Shown here one piece after another: positions 9,085 through 18,466 of a DNA stretch of 45,088 nucleotides. Under the pieces are notes generated by a model. The model searched no databases. It saw nothing but the letters and a program-made list of their open reading frames with translations, and had not been told where the DNA came from. A program made the translations under genes and the position numbers. Within the stretch, counting starts at the first letter, position 1; each line of letters opens with the position of its first letter. Where the stretch lies: contig JAEUTU010000002.1 of assembly GCA_016786925.1 (NCBI GenBank), positions 1 to 45,088 of the forward strand, read 5' to 3'. Origin of the DNA: Bacteroidia bacterium (GTDB lineage: Bacteria > Bacteroidota > Bacteroidia > 2-12-FULL-35-15).

Positions 9085-10049
9085 AAAGAAGCAGGCCTGG
9101 CTTCTACATTAGCAATTCTTTCCGCAACAAAAACAGATGAATTGATATACTTTCTAACGTAATTTAAATCTAAAGAACTTAAATTATCATGTACGCTGTG
9201 GTAATATTTTTTAATATTTGAATCAATCGAATCAAATCCCATACAATATGTTATAGAAGGAATTCCTTTTTTCATAAAGCTAACATTATCACTACGTTCA
9301 TACAAATTCAGTTCAGAATTGGGGTTTGCTATCACACGTAGTTTCAACTCATCACATTTATTATATAAAATGGAATCTACAGTAGTCTTACCCATTCCCA
9401 AGACCGTAATCGCAGAAGTGTTATTATAACCAACATTATCAATATTAAAATCAAATGCAATTTGGCTATAATTAACAGGCAAGTGACTAAGGAAATAATC
9501 GCTCCCTAAATATCCAATCTCCTCGGCTGTGAAACAAACAAATATCACAGATCTCTTTGGAGGTTTAATTGCAAAATGTCTAGCAATTTCAATTAACGCA
9601 TTTACACCAACAGCATTATCCCTTGCACCATTGTAGATGCTATCCCCTCCACTAATAGAATTTTCATCTTTACAAACACCTAAATGATCATAATGAGCGG
9701 ATACCACTATATACTCATCCTTTAGATACGAATCTGTTCCTCGAATAAATCCTACAATATTTTTTCCGAGAGAAGTACTATCGCCTATAAATACATCTTG
9801 AAAATAATTAGGTGCCTTTTTAAATGTATCCAAACCAATATGGCTATAAACACCTTGCAAGTATAAGGCTGCAATCTCCATTTGCAATGAACCACTTTTT
9901 CTTCCTTCCAATTTATCAGAAGACAATACATAAAGTGGCAAAAGATTTATTTTTTCTAAGCTTTCATTAGAATCATGTTTCGGCAAACATGAAAATGGGA
10001 GAAAAGCACAAACGATATATAACAAATGGACAGTTTTCAAACGTTCCAA
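9078..10049 (-). CDS. M28 family metallopeptidase, probable lipoprotein or secreted
   Basis: A 323-residue protein with a hydrophobic N-terminus and a poor lipobox (PFSC, Cys21). Zinc-peptidase residues in order are His119 and Asp121 (SAHYDHLG), Asp144 (GARDNAVGV), Glu176/Glu177 (TAEEIGYLGS), Asp204 (NIDNVGY) and His284 (YYHSVHD). This is the full ligand set of M28 aminopeptidase-like enzymes, which cleave N-terminal residues outside the cytoplasm. It ends overlapping the S41 gene and starts six bases after the DUF4340 stop on the same strand, so it may be read from the gld operon. It is GATC-poor (two in 972 bp) like the S41 gene, which suggests both came together. Confidence 0.88.
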   Translation of the reverse strand: MERLKTVHLLYIVCAFLPFSCLPKHDSNESLEKINLLPLYVLSSDKLEGRKSGSLQMEIAALYLQGVYSHIGLDTFKKAPNYFQDVFIGDSTSLGKNIVGFIRGTDSYLKDEYIVVSAHYDHLGVCKDENSISGGDSIYNGARDNAVGVNALIEIARHFAIKPPKRSVIFVCFTAEEIGYLGSDYFLSHLPVNYSQIAFDFNIDNVGYNNTSAITVLGMGKTTVDSILYNKCDELKLRVIANPNSELNLYERSDNVSFMKKGIPSITYCMGFDSIDSNIKKYYHSVHDNLSSLDLNYVRKYINSSVFVAERIANVEARPASFY

Positions 10050-10055
10050 GTTTTT

Positions 10056-11114
10056 CTATTTTTTCGAAACCGGTTTACTTGCCTGAGGACCTCCCGTATT
10101 TTTCAAAAAATATTCTGCCGGTGGCATCAATTTTCCAAAAACATAATATTGTACCATCGCCAGATCTTTACCATCTAAGAGTGCATTCATACGCTCCGGA
10201 TCAAACACATTCAACTTTCCATCCACATCATAAGATTCTTTGCTTGGCTTACGCAAAAAGAATTTCACCGAATTCACTTCTCCCTTTTGATTGGTAACAG
10301 TAAGTATATTGATCGGTTTGGATAATAATGTTGAATCGATCTCCTTTTGTGTCATGGCCAGATCTAAACTCTCAAAATTGATCTGCTGAAAATAGGAAAG
10401 ATATTGCTTTACTGCCATAGAATCAATCCCATTCAAGGCCTTGCCTGTTTGCATCTTTACCACATAATCATTATTCCCATTAATGATCAACTCGTATCCC
10501 ATTTCCGGTTTATCAGGCACTTCTAACTTTACAGACTTGATATCAGTGGGAATATACTGAAACACGGTTCTGTCTCTCCAATCGCGCTCATTGGTAAAAT
10601 AGCGGGTAGTCAAATAACCTTCAAATCCGGGAATATAAGTTACAAATGGTTTTGCCGATGTTTTCATTGTTTCCAGATCGATCAATATCATATAAGTTCC
10701 TGTTTGATCTTGTGTTTCTGTTCCCACATAATACGCCTTAGTCAACTGTCCGTTTTGAAAGATCTCACATCTTACAGCCTTTGCCGCCAAACGTTTTACC
10801 ACATTATCCTGTGCCGCCTTCCCCACCGGCTCCTTCACATCCACACGTTTAATCGTTTCAAGCAAGGTTTGAATAGCATCCGGACGGGCATTGTATTTCC
10901 CATTCACTTTCCATGGACCACCAATTTCGCGCTCCAGCGTAACCGATTTCCCTTCTTTATCGGCTAAGAAGATCTTGGTAATGGATGCTGTATCTGCGAC
11001 TGCAAAATCACGCAAGGTTTCTTTTATGGTTCCTTTTTTATTATTCAACATAAACCAGCCAGAAACAGCAGCCAGAACTACTAAAACAATAATTGCTATT
11101 CTATTTTTTTTCAT
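10056..11114 (-). CDS. DUF4340 domain protein, membrane-anchored, linked to GldFG
   Basis: A 352-residue protein with one N-terminal membrane helix (about 5-24) and a long extracytoplasmic part with repeated beta strands typical of DUF4340 (for example PWKVNGKYNARPDAIQTLLE). DUF4340 proteins are regularly found beside GldG/ABC_transp_aux proteins and are thought to be accessory to that transporter, though no biochemical role is established. It lies nine bases after the gldG stop, so gldF, gldG and this gene form one operon. The C-terminus is Lys/Ser-rich. Confidence 0.85.
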   Translation of the reverse strand: MKKNRIAIIVLVVLAAVSGWFMLNNKKGTIKETLRDFAVADTASITKIFLADKEGKSVTLEREIGGPWKVNGKYNARPDAIQTLLETIKRVDVKEPVGKAAQDNVVKRLAAKAVRCEIFQNGQLTKAYYVGTETQDQTGTYMILIDLETMKTSAKPFVTYIPGFEGYLTTRYFTNERDWRDRTVFQYIPTDIKSVKLEVPDKPEMGYELIINGNNDYVVKMQTGKALNGIDSMAVKQYLSYFQQINFESLDLAMTQKEIDSTLLSKPINILTVTNQKGEVNSVKFFLRKPSKESYDVDGKLNVFDPERMNALLDGKDLAMVQYYVFGKLMPPAEYFLKNTGGPQASKPVSKK

Positions 11115-11123
11115 CTTGATTTT

Positions 11124-12818
11124 CTATGAAGAATATTTACGTTTACGGATATAATAATAGATCAAACCATAAACGATCACCAATAATAAAGGAACAGCAG
11201 TATTGATCACTTTCCATTTTGTTCCTTCGTTTTTCACTTTCTTTTTATCCAACAAACGTAATGTTAACTCACGTGCCCGAACACTGATCAATCCGGAGTC
11301 ATCACATAAATAATTAATACAATTCAAAATAAAATTGCGGTTACCATACGTGCGTTGCGTGTATTTGTCAAAACCCAATGGATATGGTTTACGCGTTTGA
11401 TATTGTACATCGTTACGAATGATATCTCCATCTGAGATCACGATCATGGCTGTTTTTACTCCATCTGCTTTAAAACCGATCGCACTATCATTAGCTATTT
11501 CGGGAGGTATCCTGTTTTTGAACACCGATTGAAACTCCCCTTCTAACAACACTGCCACATTTTGATACGGATTATTAAATTGTTTTTCATCCAATTGGAA
11601 ACGTAGATAATTCAGATCAACGCGAACAGGCTGCACCAATGTTTTACTGTATTTTGAGGATTGTAAGAGAATAGTCTTCTTTACTCCCTTTTGCTCGATC
11701 GTATCAATGGTAGAAGCAAAATCTGTTTTGATAATATCTAAATTCTTCACAATTGGATGATCCAATGTTGGATTCAATAACGGAGAAAAGATCCAAGGCA
11801 TCAATTCGAAGCGGGGCTGTTGTCCTTTTAAAGCTTTGTTGATAGGAATAGCGCTGCATTGCATATCAACGACCATATTCTCATTCACACGAACACCATA
11901 TTTGTACAACATCTTATCGATACCCAATGTATATGGAACAGCCATTACCCTCCCCATTCTACTCAAGCTATCCACCGGCATATTGATCGGATCTACCACC
12001 CACAACACTTTTCCGCCTTTCATGATGTATTGATCAATAATGAATTGATCCTGTTCACTAAATGCTGTATCCGGTTTTGCGATAACGATCGCTTTATAAC
12101 CTTCTAAAGCTTTCAACTGCTGCTTGATCTCTACTCTTTTTACGATATAGAATTCACTCAAAGCAGCAGCAATATCATAACTAGCCAGGGTATCTAATTC
12201 CCCATGCCCTTCAATAAATCCGATCTGCGGACGTACCACTTTACTCAAGTTACGGATCACACTCGCAAATTCATATTCGAGTGCTTGTATCGAATTATTT
12301 AACTGCCCCTCAGCCGATTGCCCCATTTGTGTTTTAAGCAATTGCCATGGCAACTCTCTTCCTTTGTAGGTTACCAGGGCTGCGGGCCAGACAATTTGCT
12401 GTGAAGTACCACTTTCTTCTTTTACCTCCAGATTAGTTGGCTCCAGACCTTTATCATACAACTGCTTGTAAATCTCGTTCTGCTGTTTCTTATTATCACT
12501 CACCGAAGGATTGATAAATTCATATTCAATGTTATCGTTTGAATAGGCCCTGAACTCATCCAACATCTCTCTTGTTTCATCACGCAAGCGTTTGAAACCC
12601 GCTGGAAAATCGCCATCCAGATAAACTTTTACATACACCACATCATTGATCTCCGACAATAGATTCTTGGTAGCATCAGACAATGTATATCGCTTTTCTG
12701 CGGTGAGGTCAAATCGATGAAAAACAAATGACCCAACAAAATTAAGCAACACAATGATCACCACCGCTAATGCCAGCGATGTCAGATCCCGTTTTTTATT
12801 TTTGTTTGTCCCACTCAT
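11124..12818 (-). CDS. gldG: GldG, auxiliary extracytoplasmic subunit of the Gld ABC transporter
   Basis: A 564-residue protein with an N-terminal membrane helix (about 14-36), an ABC_transp_aux domain (TAEKRYTLSDATKNLL, IGFIEGHGE, GGKVLWVVDP) and a C-terminal helix (about 540-558) followed by a basic tail. This is the GldG arrangement. In Flavobacterium, GldA, GldF and GldG form an ABC transporter needed for gliding in some species, but the genes also occur in non-gliding Bacteroidota, so gliding should not be inferred. It starts one base after gldF ends. No gldA ATPase gene is in the window. Confidence 0.92.
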   Translation of the reverse strand: MSGTNKNKKRDLTSLALAVVIIVLLNFVGSFVFHRFDLTAEKRYTLSDATKNLLSEINDVVYVKVYLDGDFPAGFKRLRDETREMLDEFRAYSNDNIEYEFINPSVSDNKKQQNEIYKQLYDKGLEPTNLEVKEESGTSQQIVWPAALVTYKGRELPWQLLKTQMGQSAEGQLNNSIQALEYEFASVIRNLSKVVRPQIGFIEGHGELDTLASYDIAAALSEFYIVKRVEIKQQLKALEGYKAIVIAKPDTAFSEQDQFIIDQYIMKGGKVLWVVDPINMPVDSLSRMGRVMAVPYTLGIDKMLYKYGVRVNENMVVDMQCSAIPINKALKGQQPRFELMPWIFSPLLNPTLDHPIVKNLDIIKTDFASTIDTIEQKGVKKTILLQSSKYSKTLVQPVRVDLNYLRFQLDEKQFNNPYQNVAVLLEGEFQSVFKNRIPPEIANDSAIGFKADGVKTAMIVISDGDIIRNDVQYQTRKPYPLGFDKYTQRTYGNRNFILNCINYLCDDSGLISVRARELTLRLLDKKKVKNEGTKWKVINTAVPLLLVIVYGLIYYYIRKRKYSS

Positions 12819-12819
12819 C

Positions 12820-13551
12820 TTACCACTTTCTGCTTTCTAAAACTGTGCGTGTGGCTACCACAAACAAAGCAATTAAACTGATGAAATAGATCATATCGCG
12901 GGTATCAATAACACCGCGACTCATAGAAATATAATGCTGATTGATCCCTAATGAAAGGATAACATTATCAAATTTTCCGAACAAAGAGAAGGAACCGATA
13001 AAATCAAAACCGGTATAAATAAAAAAGCATAAGAACAAGGCCAAAATAAACGATACCACCTGATTATCGGTTATAGCCGAAGCAAACACACCAATAGCAA
13101 CAAATGCAGCTCCTAAAAATAGTAAGCCAATGTAGGATCCCCACATTCCACCGGTATCAATATTCCCAACCGGACTGCCCAACTTATGAACGGAATAATA
13201 ATAGATAAGTGTTGGCACCAGCGAGAATAAAACAAGAATGAATCCTGCAAAATATTTCGCTAAAATGATCTGAAGATCGGTCAAGGGACGAGTCAGCAAT
13301 AACTCAATGGTTCCGGCTTTTTTTTCATCCGCAAAGGAACGCATGGTAATGGCCGGAATCAAGAATAAAAATACCCAAGGAGCTAAAATGAATAAAGGAT
13401 CGATGTTCGCATAGCCGTTATCCAACACATTCGAATCGGTTTCCAGTACCCACATGAACAAACTGATCACCAGCAAAAAAACGGTAATCGTAATGTAGCC
13501 GATGAGCGAACTCAAAAAACTGCGTATTTCTTTTTTTAATAATGTAAACAT
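12820..13551 (-). CDS. gldF: GldF, ABC-2 type permease subunit
   Basis: A 243-residue integral membrane protein with six predicted helices. The N-terminus MFTLLKKEIRSFLSSLIGYI and the motif FADEKKAGTIELLLTRPLTD, typical of ABC-2 permeases, are present. It is the first gene of the leftward gldF-gldG-DUF4340 operon and is divergent from lysC. A TACTTTCG sequence (13614-13607), one mismatch from the -7 consensus, lies about 55 bases upstream. The cognate ATPase GldA must be encoded elsewhere. Confidence 0.92.
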   Translation of the reverse strand: MFTLLKKEIRSFLSSLIGYITITVFLLVISLFMWVLETDSNVLDNGYANIDPLFILAPWVFLFLIPAITMRSFADEKKAGTIELLLTRPLTDLQIILAKYFAGFILVLFSLVPTLIYYYSVHKLGSPVGNIDTGGMWGSYIGLLFLGAAFVAIGVFASAITDNQVVSFILALFLCFFIYTGFDFIGSFSLFGKFDNVILSLGINQHYISMSRGVIDTRDMIYFISLIALFVVATRTVLESRKW

Positions 13552-13647
13552 AAATCGTTGCTAAATTACCATTAAAAATAAGATGGCAGGGATGTTTTTT
13601 GCCCTACGAAAGTACATAATAATTACCTGAGTGTATTTCAATTATTA

Positions 13648-13655
13648 TAAATTTG
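13648..13655 (+). promoter_or_regulatory. -7 box upstream of lysC
   Basis: TAAATTTG, an exact TAnnTTTG match, 38 bases before the lysC ATG, in the divergent gap with gldF. No clear TTTG -33 element is seen, so this is a candidate only. No lysine riboswitch fold is evident in the leader. Confidence 0.5.
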
Positions 13656-13693
13656 CTGACTTTAATTTGTTAATTACTGTTAATTCATAAAAA

Positions 13694-15004
13694 ATGAGAG
13701 TTTTAAAATTTGGAGGCACCTCTGTAGGCTCGGCAGAACGCATGCATGCATTGGTGAACCTGATCAGCGACAGCACACCTAAAATTGTGGTTCTATCAGC
13801 TATGAGCGGCACTACCAACAGCCTAGTTGAAATAGCGGCAGCACTGTACGCAAAGGATAATAATAAAGCGAACAATTTGATCGATGCACTTGAGAACAAA
13901 TACAAGGAAGTGATCAAACAATTATATAAAACTGCATCTGCTTTAAAAAAAGGAGAAGAACTTATTCATTCGCACTTCAACTACCTGCGCTCCTTCACCA
14001 TGGACATGTTTACTGTAAACGAAGAGAGAGCAATATTGGCGCAAGGCGAATTGCTTTCCACTGCCATGTTCCATTATTACCTGGAAGAGATCGGAACGGC
14101 ATCTGTTCTTTTGCCTGCTCTCAATTTTATGCGTATTGATGAGAATGAAGAGCCCGATATGAAATACATCGAGCAAAATGCCAAAGCGGAATTAGCGAAA
14201 TATCCAAACACCAAACTCTTCATCACACAAGGATACATTTGCAGAAATGCATTTGGCGAGATCGACAATTTAAAACGCGGAGGAAGCGACTATACCGCTA
14301 CTATTTTAGGTGCCGCCATCCAATCGGATGAAATTCAAATATGGACTGATATTGATGGGATGCACAATAACGACCCGCGTATTGTTGACAAAACACATCC
14401 TATTGCCGAGCTTTCATTTGATGAAGCAGCCGAGTTAGCTTATTTCGGTGCAAAGATCCTGCATCCTACCTGTATCCTTCCGGCTCAAATGCGCAACATT
14501 CCTGTTCGCCTGCTCAACACGATGCAGCCCGAAGCTAAAGGAACGGTTATTTCTTCAAAAACAACAGGTGACAATGTAAAAGCTGTAGCTGCCAAAGATG
14601 GCATCACCGCTATCAAAATAAAATCCGGACGCATGTTATTGGCTTATGGTTTTTTACGTGCCGTATTTGAAATATTCGAACGCTACAAAACACCGATCGA
14701 TATGATCACCACTTCAGAGGTGGCGGTATCATTAACCATCGACAACACAAAAAATCTAGATGCCATCATGCAGGAATTAAAGGAATTTTGTTCAGTTGAG
14801 GTAGATAATGATCTTACTATTGTTTGTATCGTTGGAAACTTTGCTGCCGAAAAACAAGGTTATGCCTTTAAAATATTTGATGCGTTAAAACACATTCCGA
14901 TCCGGATGATCTCCTATGGAGGAAGCGAACACAATGTGTCTATTCTGGTAGATAGCAAACTAAAAAAAGACACACTGGTTGCACTTAATAATGGATTATT
15001 CTAA
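13694..15004 (+). CDS. lysC: Aspartate kinase (monofunctional)
   Basis: A 436-residue protein. The N-terminus MRVLKFGGTSVGSAERM carries the nucleotide-binding KFGGTS motif, GGSDYTATILGAA marks the substrate region, and two ACT-like regulatory segments follow residue 300. It phosphorylates aspartate, the first step to lysine, threonine and methionine. Length and the lack of a fused homoserine dehydrogenase indicate a monofunctional enzyme. It is followed 14 bases later by lysA, so the pair probably serves lysine and diaminopimelate supply. Confidence 0.95.
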   Translation: MRVLKFGGTSVGSAERMHALVNLISDSTPKIVVLSAMSGTTNSLVEIAAALYAKDNNKANNLIDALENKYKEVIKQLYKTASALKKGEELIHSHFNYLRSFTMDMFTVNEERAILAQGELLSTAMFHYYLEEIGTASVLLPALNFMRIDENEEPDMKYIEQNAKAELAKYPNTKLFITQGYICRNAFGEIDNLKRGGSDYTATILGAAIQSDEIQIWTDIDGMHNNDPRIVDKTHPIAELSFDEAAELAYFGAKILHPTCILPAQMRNIPVRLLNTMQPEAKGTVISSKTTGDNVKAVAAKDGITAIKIKSGRMLLAYGFLRAVFEIFERYKTPIDMITTSEVAVSLTIDNTKNLDAIMQELKEFCSVEVDNDLTIVCIVGNFAAEKQGYAFKIFDALKHIPIRMISYGGSEHNVSILVDSKLKKDTLVALNNGLF

Positions 15005-15018
15005 ACTCAATCACTACC

Positions 15019-16191
15019 ATGTTCGACCAAACGATTATCAATAAGTTTCAATCTATTAAAACACCGTTTTACTATTACGATGTAAATGTTTTAAAACAAA
15101 CATTGGATGCTGTAAAAAAGGAAAGCGATAAATATAATTTTATTGTGCATTATGCTTTAAAAGCAAATGCCAATAATGAACTATTGAACATTATTAAATC
15201 GTATCATATTGGCGCTGATTGTGTAAGTGGCAATGAAGTAAAAAAAGCAGTTGAATGCCAGTTTGATTCACAGCACATTGTTTTTGCAGGAGTAGGTAAA
15301 AGTGATGAAGAGATCAATTATGCATTGGATCAAAATATTTTTTGTTTTAACTGCGAAAGCTTGCAGGAAATTGAGATCATTAACGAACTCGCTGCTGCAA
15401 AAAACAAAACGGTAAGCATTGCACTTAGAATAAATCCAAATGTGAATGCCAATACACATAAATACATCACTACCGGATTAGAAGAAAATAAATTCGGCAT
15501 CAATCTATGGGAATTGGAAGCAGTAGTAAGTAAAATCGCTATTTGCTCCAACATAAAACTGATCGGATTACATTTTCACATTGGATCGCAAATAACAGAT
15601 CTAAGCGCCTTTAAATCGCTTTGTTTAAAAGTAAATGAAATTCAAAGTTGGTTTGTCAGCCATAAAATACAGATAGAGAACATCAATGTTGGTGGAGGAC
15701 TGGGCGTTGATTATCACAATCCGGATGAAAACCTGATCGCAGATTTTTCCGCTTACTTCAAATTATTCAACGATTTTCTAGAATTACGCCCTAACCAAAA
15801 AGTTCATTTTGAATTAGGAAGAGCCATCATTGCACAATGCGGCACTCTCATATCGAGAGTACTTTATATAAAAAATGGAGTGAATACCAATTTCGCCATT
15901 TTAGATGCAGGGATGACCGAATTAATGCGTCCGGCTTTGTATCAGGCCTATCATAAAATTGAAAATATTTCCGCCTCCAACTACAAACTACAAACTACAA
16001 ACAACCTAAAATACGATGTGGTTGGACCAATCTGTGAAAGTTCCGATTGTTTTGGAAAGGCAGTTAATTTACCCGAAACAAAACGAGGCGACCTGATCGC
16101 TTTAAGAACAGCCGGTGCCTATGGTGAAGTTATGAGTTCGGCTTACAACCTGCGCGACAGAGTAAAAGCTGTTTATTCCGATAAAATCTAA
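15019..16191 (+). CDS. lysA: Diaminopimelate decarboxylase
   Basis: A 390-residue fold-type III PLP enzyme. Lys48 in HYALKANAN binds PLP, HFHIGSQI and NVGGGLGVDY bind the phosphate and substrate, and CESSDCFGK is the C-terminal active-site loop reaching the second subunit. It decarboxylates meso-diaminopimelate to lysine. Between IEN and YDVVGPICES there are about five to seven more residues than usual; that stretch is encoded by a (CTACAAA)3 tandem repeat, which appears to be an in-frame insertion in a surface loop. Probably co-transcribed with lysC. Confidence 0.94.
   Translation: MFDQTIINKFQSIKTPFYYYDVNVLKQTLDAVKKESDKYNFIVHYALKANANNELLNIIKSYHIGADCVSGNEVKKAVECQFDSQHIVFAGVGKSDEEINYALDQNIFCFNCESLQEIEIINELAAAKNKTVSIALRINPNVNANTHKYITTGLEENKFGINLWELEAVVSKIAICSNIKLIGLHFHIGSQITDLSAFKSLCLKVNEIQSWFVSHKIQIENINVGGGLGVDYHNPDENLIADFSAYFKLFNDFLELRPNQKVHFELGRAIIAQCGTLISRVLYIKNGVNTNFAILDAGMTELMRPALYQAYHKIENISASNYKLQTTNNLKYDVVGPICESSDCFGKAVNLPETKRGDLIALRTAGAYGEVMSSAYNLRDRVKAVYSDKI
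15981..16001 (+). repeat. Heptamer tandem repeat (CTACAAA)3 inside lysA
   Basis: Three perfect 7-base copies, total 21 bases, so the reading frame is kept. It encodes part of an extra loop (NYKLQTTNN). Loss or gain of one copy would shift the frame. Confidence 0.85.
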
Positions 16192-16281
16192 ATTTGTAAG
16201 GCCAAAAATGTAATTCAGGCCAAAATGATTTTACCGAACAAATCACCTCAAAAACTGTTATCTTTTTAGATAAAAAATCAC

Positions 16282-16319
16282 GATATTTGTAAGCAGTGAT
16301 AAAAATCATTTTTTTATCA
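16282..16319 (+). promoter_or_regulatory. Candidate promoter and inverted-repeat operator upstream of paaA
   Basis: GATATTTG (16282-16289), one mismatch from TAnnTTTG, is followed by a perfect 9-base inverted repeat TGATAAAAA / TTTTTATCA (16297-16305 and 16311-16319) with a 5-base spacer. The repeat would lie at or just after the transcription start, about 40 bases before the paaA ATG. That is where a repressor of the paa cluster could bind. It does not look like the known PaaX or PaaR sites. Confidence 0.45.
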
Positions 16320-16359
16320 GTATGACTAACGTACTATTGTAACACAAAAAATATTTTCA

Positions 16360-17301
16360 ATGGAAAGTACAAACAATTTAGAAAAGTTTCAGACCATCAT
16401 TGATGCTGATACTAAAATAGAGCCGAAAGATTGGATGCCGGAAGATTACCGCAAGCATTTGATCCGTCAGATCTCTCAACATGCACACTCCGAAGTGATC
16501 GGTATGCAACCGGAAGGAAACTGGATCACACGTGCTCCTAGTTTAAGAGCTAAATTGATCTTATTAGCAAAAATTCAAGATGAAGCCGGACATGGTCTTT
16601 ATCTTTACAGTGCTTGCGAAACATTAGGTATTTCCCGTGAAGAATTGATCGATCAATTACATACCGGAAAAGCAAAATATTCCAGTATATTCAACTACGC
16701 GGCAATTACATGGGCTGATATCGGAGCTATCGGATGGTTAGTGGATGGTGCAGCTATCGTTAACCAGATCTCCTTACAACGTACTTCTTATGGTCCGTAT
16801 TCACGTGCCATGATCCGTATCTGTAAAGAAGAAAGTTTCCACCAACGCCAAGGATATGAGATCATGGGCAAGTTGGCATTAGGAACTCCTGAACAAAAAG
16901 AAATGGCACAGGATGCTTTGAACCGCTGGTGGTGGCCATCATTAATGATGTTCGGTCCGCATGATTCAGATTCTCCACATTCAGGAAAAGCAATGACCTG
17001 GAGAATTAAGCGTGAAAGCAATGACGTATTACGTCAACGTTTCATCGACAAAACAGTTCAGCAAGCGGAAGTGATCGGATTAAAAATTCCGGATGACAAA
17101 TTGAAATGGAATGAAGCAAAAGGTGTTTATGAGCATGGCGAGATCAACTGGGAAGAATTCAACCAGGTGATCAATGGTAATGGTCCTCTAAACAAGATCC
17201 GTTTAGCTAATCATATCAGTGCACATGAAAATGGAGCATGGGTGCGCGAAGCAGCCAATGCATATGCAGCAAAACAAAAGAAAGAAGTATTAGTAGCGTA
17301 A
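16360..17301 (+). CDS. paaA: Phenylacetyl-CoA 1,2-epoxidase catalytic subunit PaaA
   Basis: A 313-residue ferritin-like diiron protein, close to the usual PaaA length. Candidate iron ligands are Glu45 (HSEVIGM), Glu75 and His78 (DEAGH), and Glu158 and His161 (EESFH). PaaA with PaaC forms the core that adds one oxygen atom to the ring of phenylacetyl-CoA. First gene of the cluster, 33 bases before paaB. The codon use (many ATC and GTA codons) matches the surrounding core genes, so recent transfer is not indicated. Confidence 0.97.
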   Translation: MESTNNLEKFQTIIDADTKIEPKDWMPEDYRKHLIRQISQHAHSEVIGMQPEGNWITRAPSLRAKLILLAKIQDEAGHGLYLYSACETLGISREELIDQLHTGKAKYSSIFNYAAITWADIGAIGWLVDGAAIVNQISLQRTSYGPYSRAMIRICKEESFHQRQGYEIMGKLALGTPEQKEMAQDALNRWWWPSLMMFGPHDSDSPHSGKAMTWRIKRESNDVLRQRFIDKTVQQAEVIGLKIPDDKLKWNEAKGVYEHGEINWEEFNQVINGNGPLNKIRLANHISAHENGAWVREAANAYAAKQKKEVLVA

Positions 17302-17334
17302 TCCTAGCGATTACTTAACATAAAAAAAATTAAC

Positions 17335-17628
17335 ATGAGCACAAAAGATTCACAAGGACAATTATGGGAAGTGTTTATTCAAGCGAACCCTGGAATTCCT
17401 CACAAACATGCCGGTAGCGTACATGCAACCGACAAAGAAATGGCATTGCAAAATGCACGCGACCTATACACTCGCAGAAGTGAAGGAACAAGTATTTGGG
17501 TTGTTCCATCTGCTGCTATCGTTGCATCTGCACCGGAAGATAGCGGAATGTTGTTCGATCCATCAAACGACAAGCCATACCGTCACCCGACTTTTTATGT
17601 AATGCCTGAAGGCGCAAAAAATATTTAA
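17335..17628 (+). CDS. paaB: Phenylacetyl-CoA epoxidase subunit PaaB
   Basis: A 97-residue protein with the conserved PaaB core: LWEVFIQANPGIPHKHAGS, NARDLYTRRSEGTSIWVV and YRHPTFYVMPEG. PaaB bridges PaaAC heterodimers in the epoxidase complex and has no active site of its own. It lies between paaA and paaC, four bases before paaC. Confidence 0.97.
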   Translation: MSTKDSQGQLWEVFIQANPGIPHKHAGSVHATDKEMALQNARDLYTRRSEGTSIWVVPSAAIVASAPEDSGMLFDPSNDKPYRHPTFYVMPEGAKNI

Positions 17629-17632
17629 TATC

Positions 17633-18391
17633 ATGACAAAACAAGAAGCATTATTTAGCTATACACTTCGCCTTGGCGACAATGCCTTGATCCTTGGTCA
17701 TCGTCTTTCAGAATGGAGCAGCAAAGGTCCTTTATTGGAAGAAGATATCGCCATGACAAACATGGCACTGGATCTGATCGGACGTGCCGATGCTATGCTT
17801 AAATACGCAGCACAAGTAGAAGGAAAAGGAAGAACAGAAGATGACTTAGCATACAAACGTGGAGAACGTCAATTTCTTTGCAACCTGATCGTACAATTAC
17901 CAAACGGTGATTTTGGATATACCATTGCCCGCCAATTGATCATGTCGGCATTCGATATTTGTTTATACGAAGAATTGGTAAAATCAAAAGATGAGACCAT
18001 TGCTGCTATCTCAGCAAAAGCAGTGAAGGAAGTAAAATATCACTTAAAATTCGCTACCGACTGGACACTTCGTTTGGGCGATGGAACAGAAGAAAGTCAT
18101 CAACGTATTCAAAAATCATTCAACGATATCTGGATGTACACCGGTGAGTTATTTGAAATGAATGAAGTAGATGCTATTCTTATTAAAGAAGGAATTGCAG
18201 TTGACCTGAACAGCTTAAAGGCACGCTGGAAAAAGATCATGACAGAAGTGTTATTGGAAGCAACATTAACGGTTCCTGCAGATACATACATGCAAACAGG
18301 AAGCAGAAAAGGAGTTCATACCGAAAGTTTAGGATATATTTTAGCGGAAATGCAATACTTACAACGTGCATATCCGGATGCAAAATGGTAA
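17633..18391 (+). CDS. paaC: Phenylacetyl-CoA epoxidase structural subunit PaaC
   Basis: A 252-residue ferritin-like protein (usual length about 250). Recognised by LRLGDNALILGHRLSEW, MALDLIGRADAMLKYA, VKYHLKFATDWTLRLGDGT and a C-terminal GRKGVHTE-like segment. PaaC pairs with PaaA but lacks a functional diiron site. A terminator hairpin follows within 25 bases, so paaABC may be a separate transcription unit from paaD. Confidence 0.96.
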   Translation: MTKQEALFSYTLRLGDNALILGHRLSEWSSKGPLLEEDIAMTNMALDLIGRADAMLKYAAQVEGKGRTEDDLAYKRGERQFLCNLIVQLPNGDFGYTIARQLIMSAFDICLYEELVKSKDETIAAISAKAVKEVKYHLKFATDWTLRLGDGTEESHQRIQKSFNDIWMYTGELFEMNEVDAILIKEGIAVDLNSLKARWKKIMTEVLLEATLTVPADTYMQTGSRKGVHTESLGYILAEMQYLQRAYPDAKW

Positions 18392-18413
18392 TCTTTCTTA
18401 ACCAATAATTATG

Positions 18414-18450
18414 AATCCTCCTTTGCTAAACATTGGAGGATTTATTTTTG
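18414..18450 (+). terminator. Terminator after paaC
   Basis: AATCCTCC (18414-18421) pairs with GGAGGATT (18435-18442) around a 13-base loop and is followed by TATTTTTG. It lies between paaC and paaD and could stop or attenuate transcription of the cluster. Confidence 0.65.
18422..18450 (+). promoter_or_regulatory. Promoter for paaD overlapping the paaC terminator
   Basis: TTTG at 18422-18425 lies in the hairpin loop. After 17 bases comes TATTTTTG at 18443-18450, an exact TAnnTTTG match that is also the terminator T-tract. The predicted start is about 10 bases before the paaD ATG. One sequence seems to serve as both terminator and promoter. Confidence 0.55.
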
Positions 18451-18466
18451 TTATACCAGACAAGCT

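Noticed and set aside
13552..13693. Lysine riboswitch before lysC
   Set aside because: The leader is about 35 bases, too short for that fold, and no matching helices are seen.
15981..16001. Phase variation of lysA by slipped repeats
   Set aside because: Only three copies of a 7-base unit in an essential-type gene; too short to expect frequent slippage, and the frame is intact.
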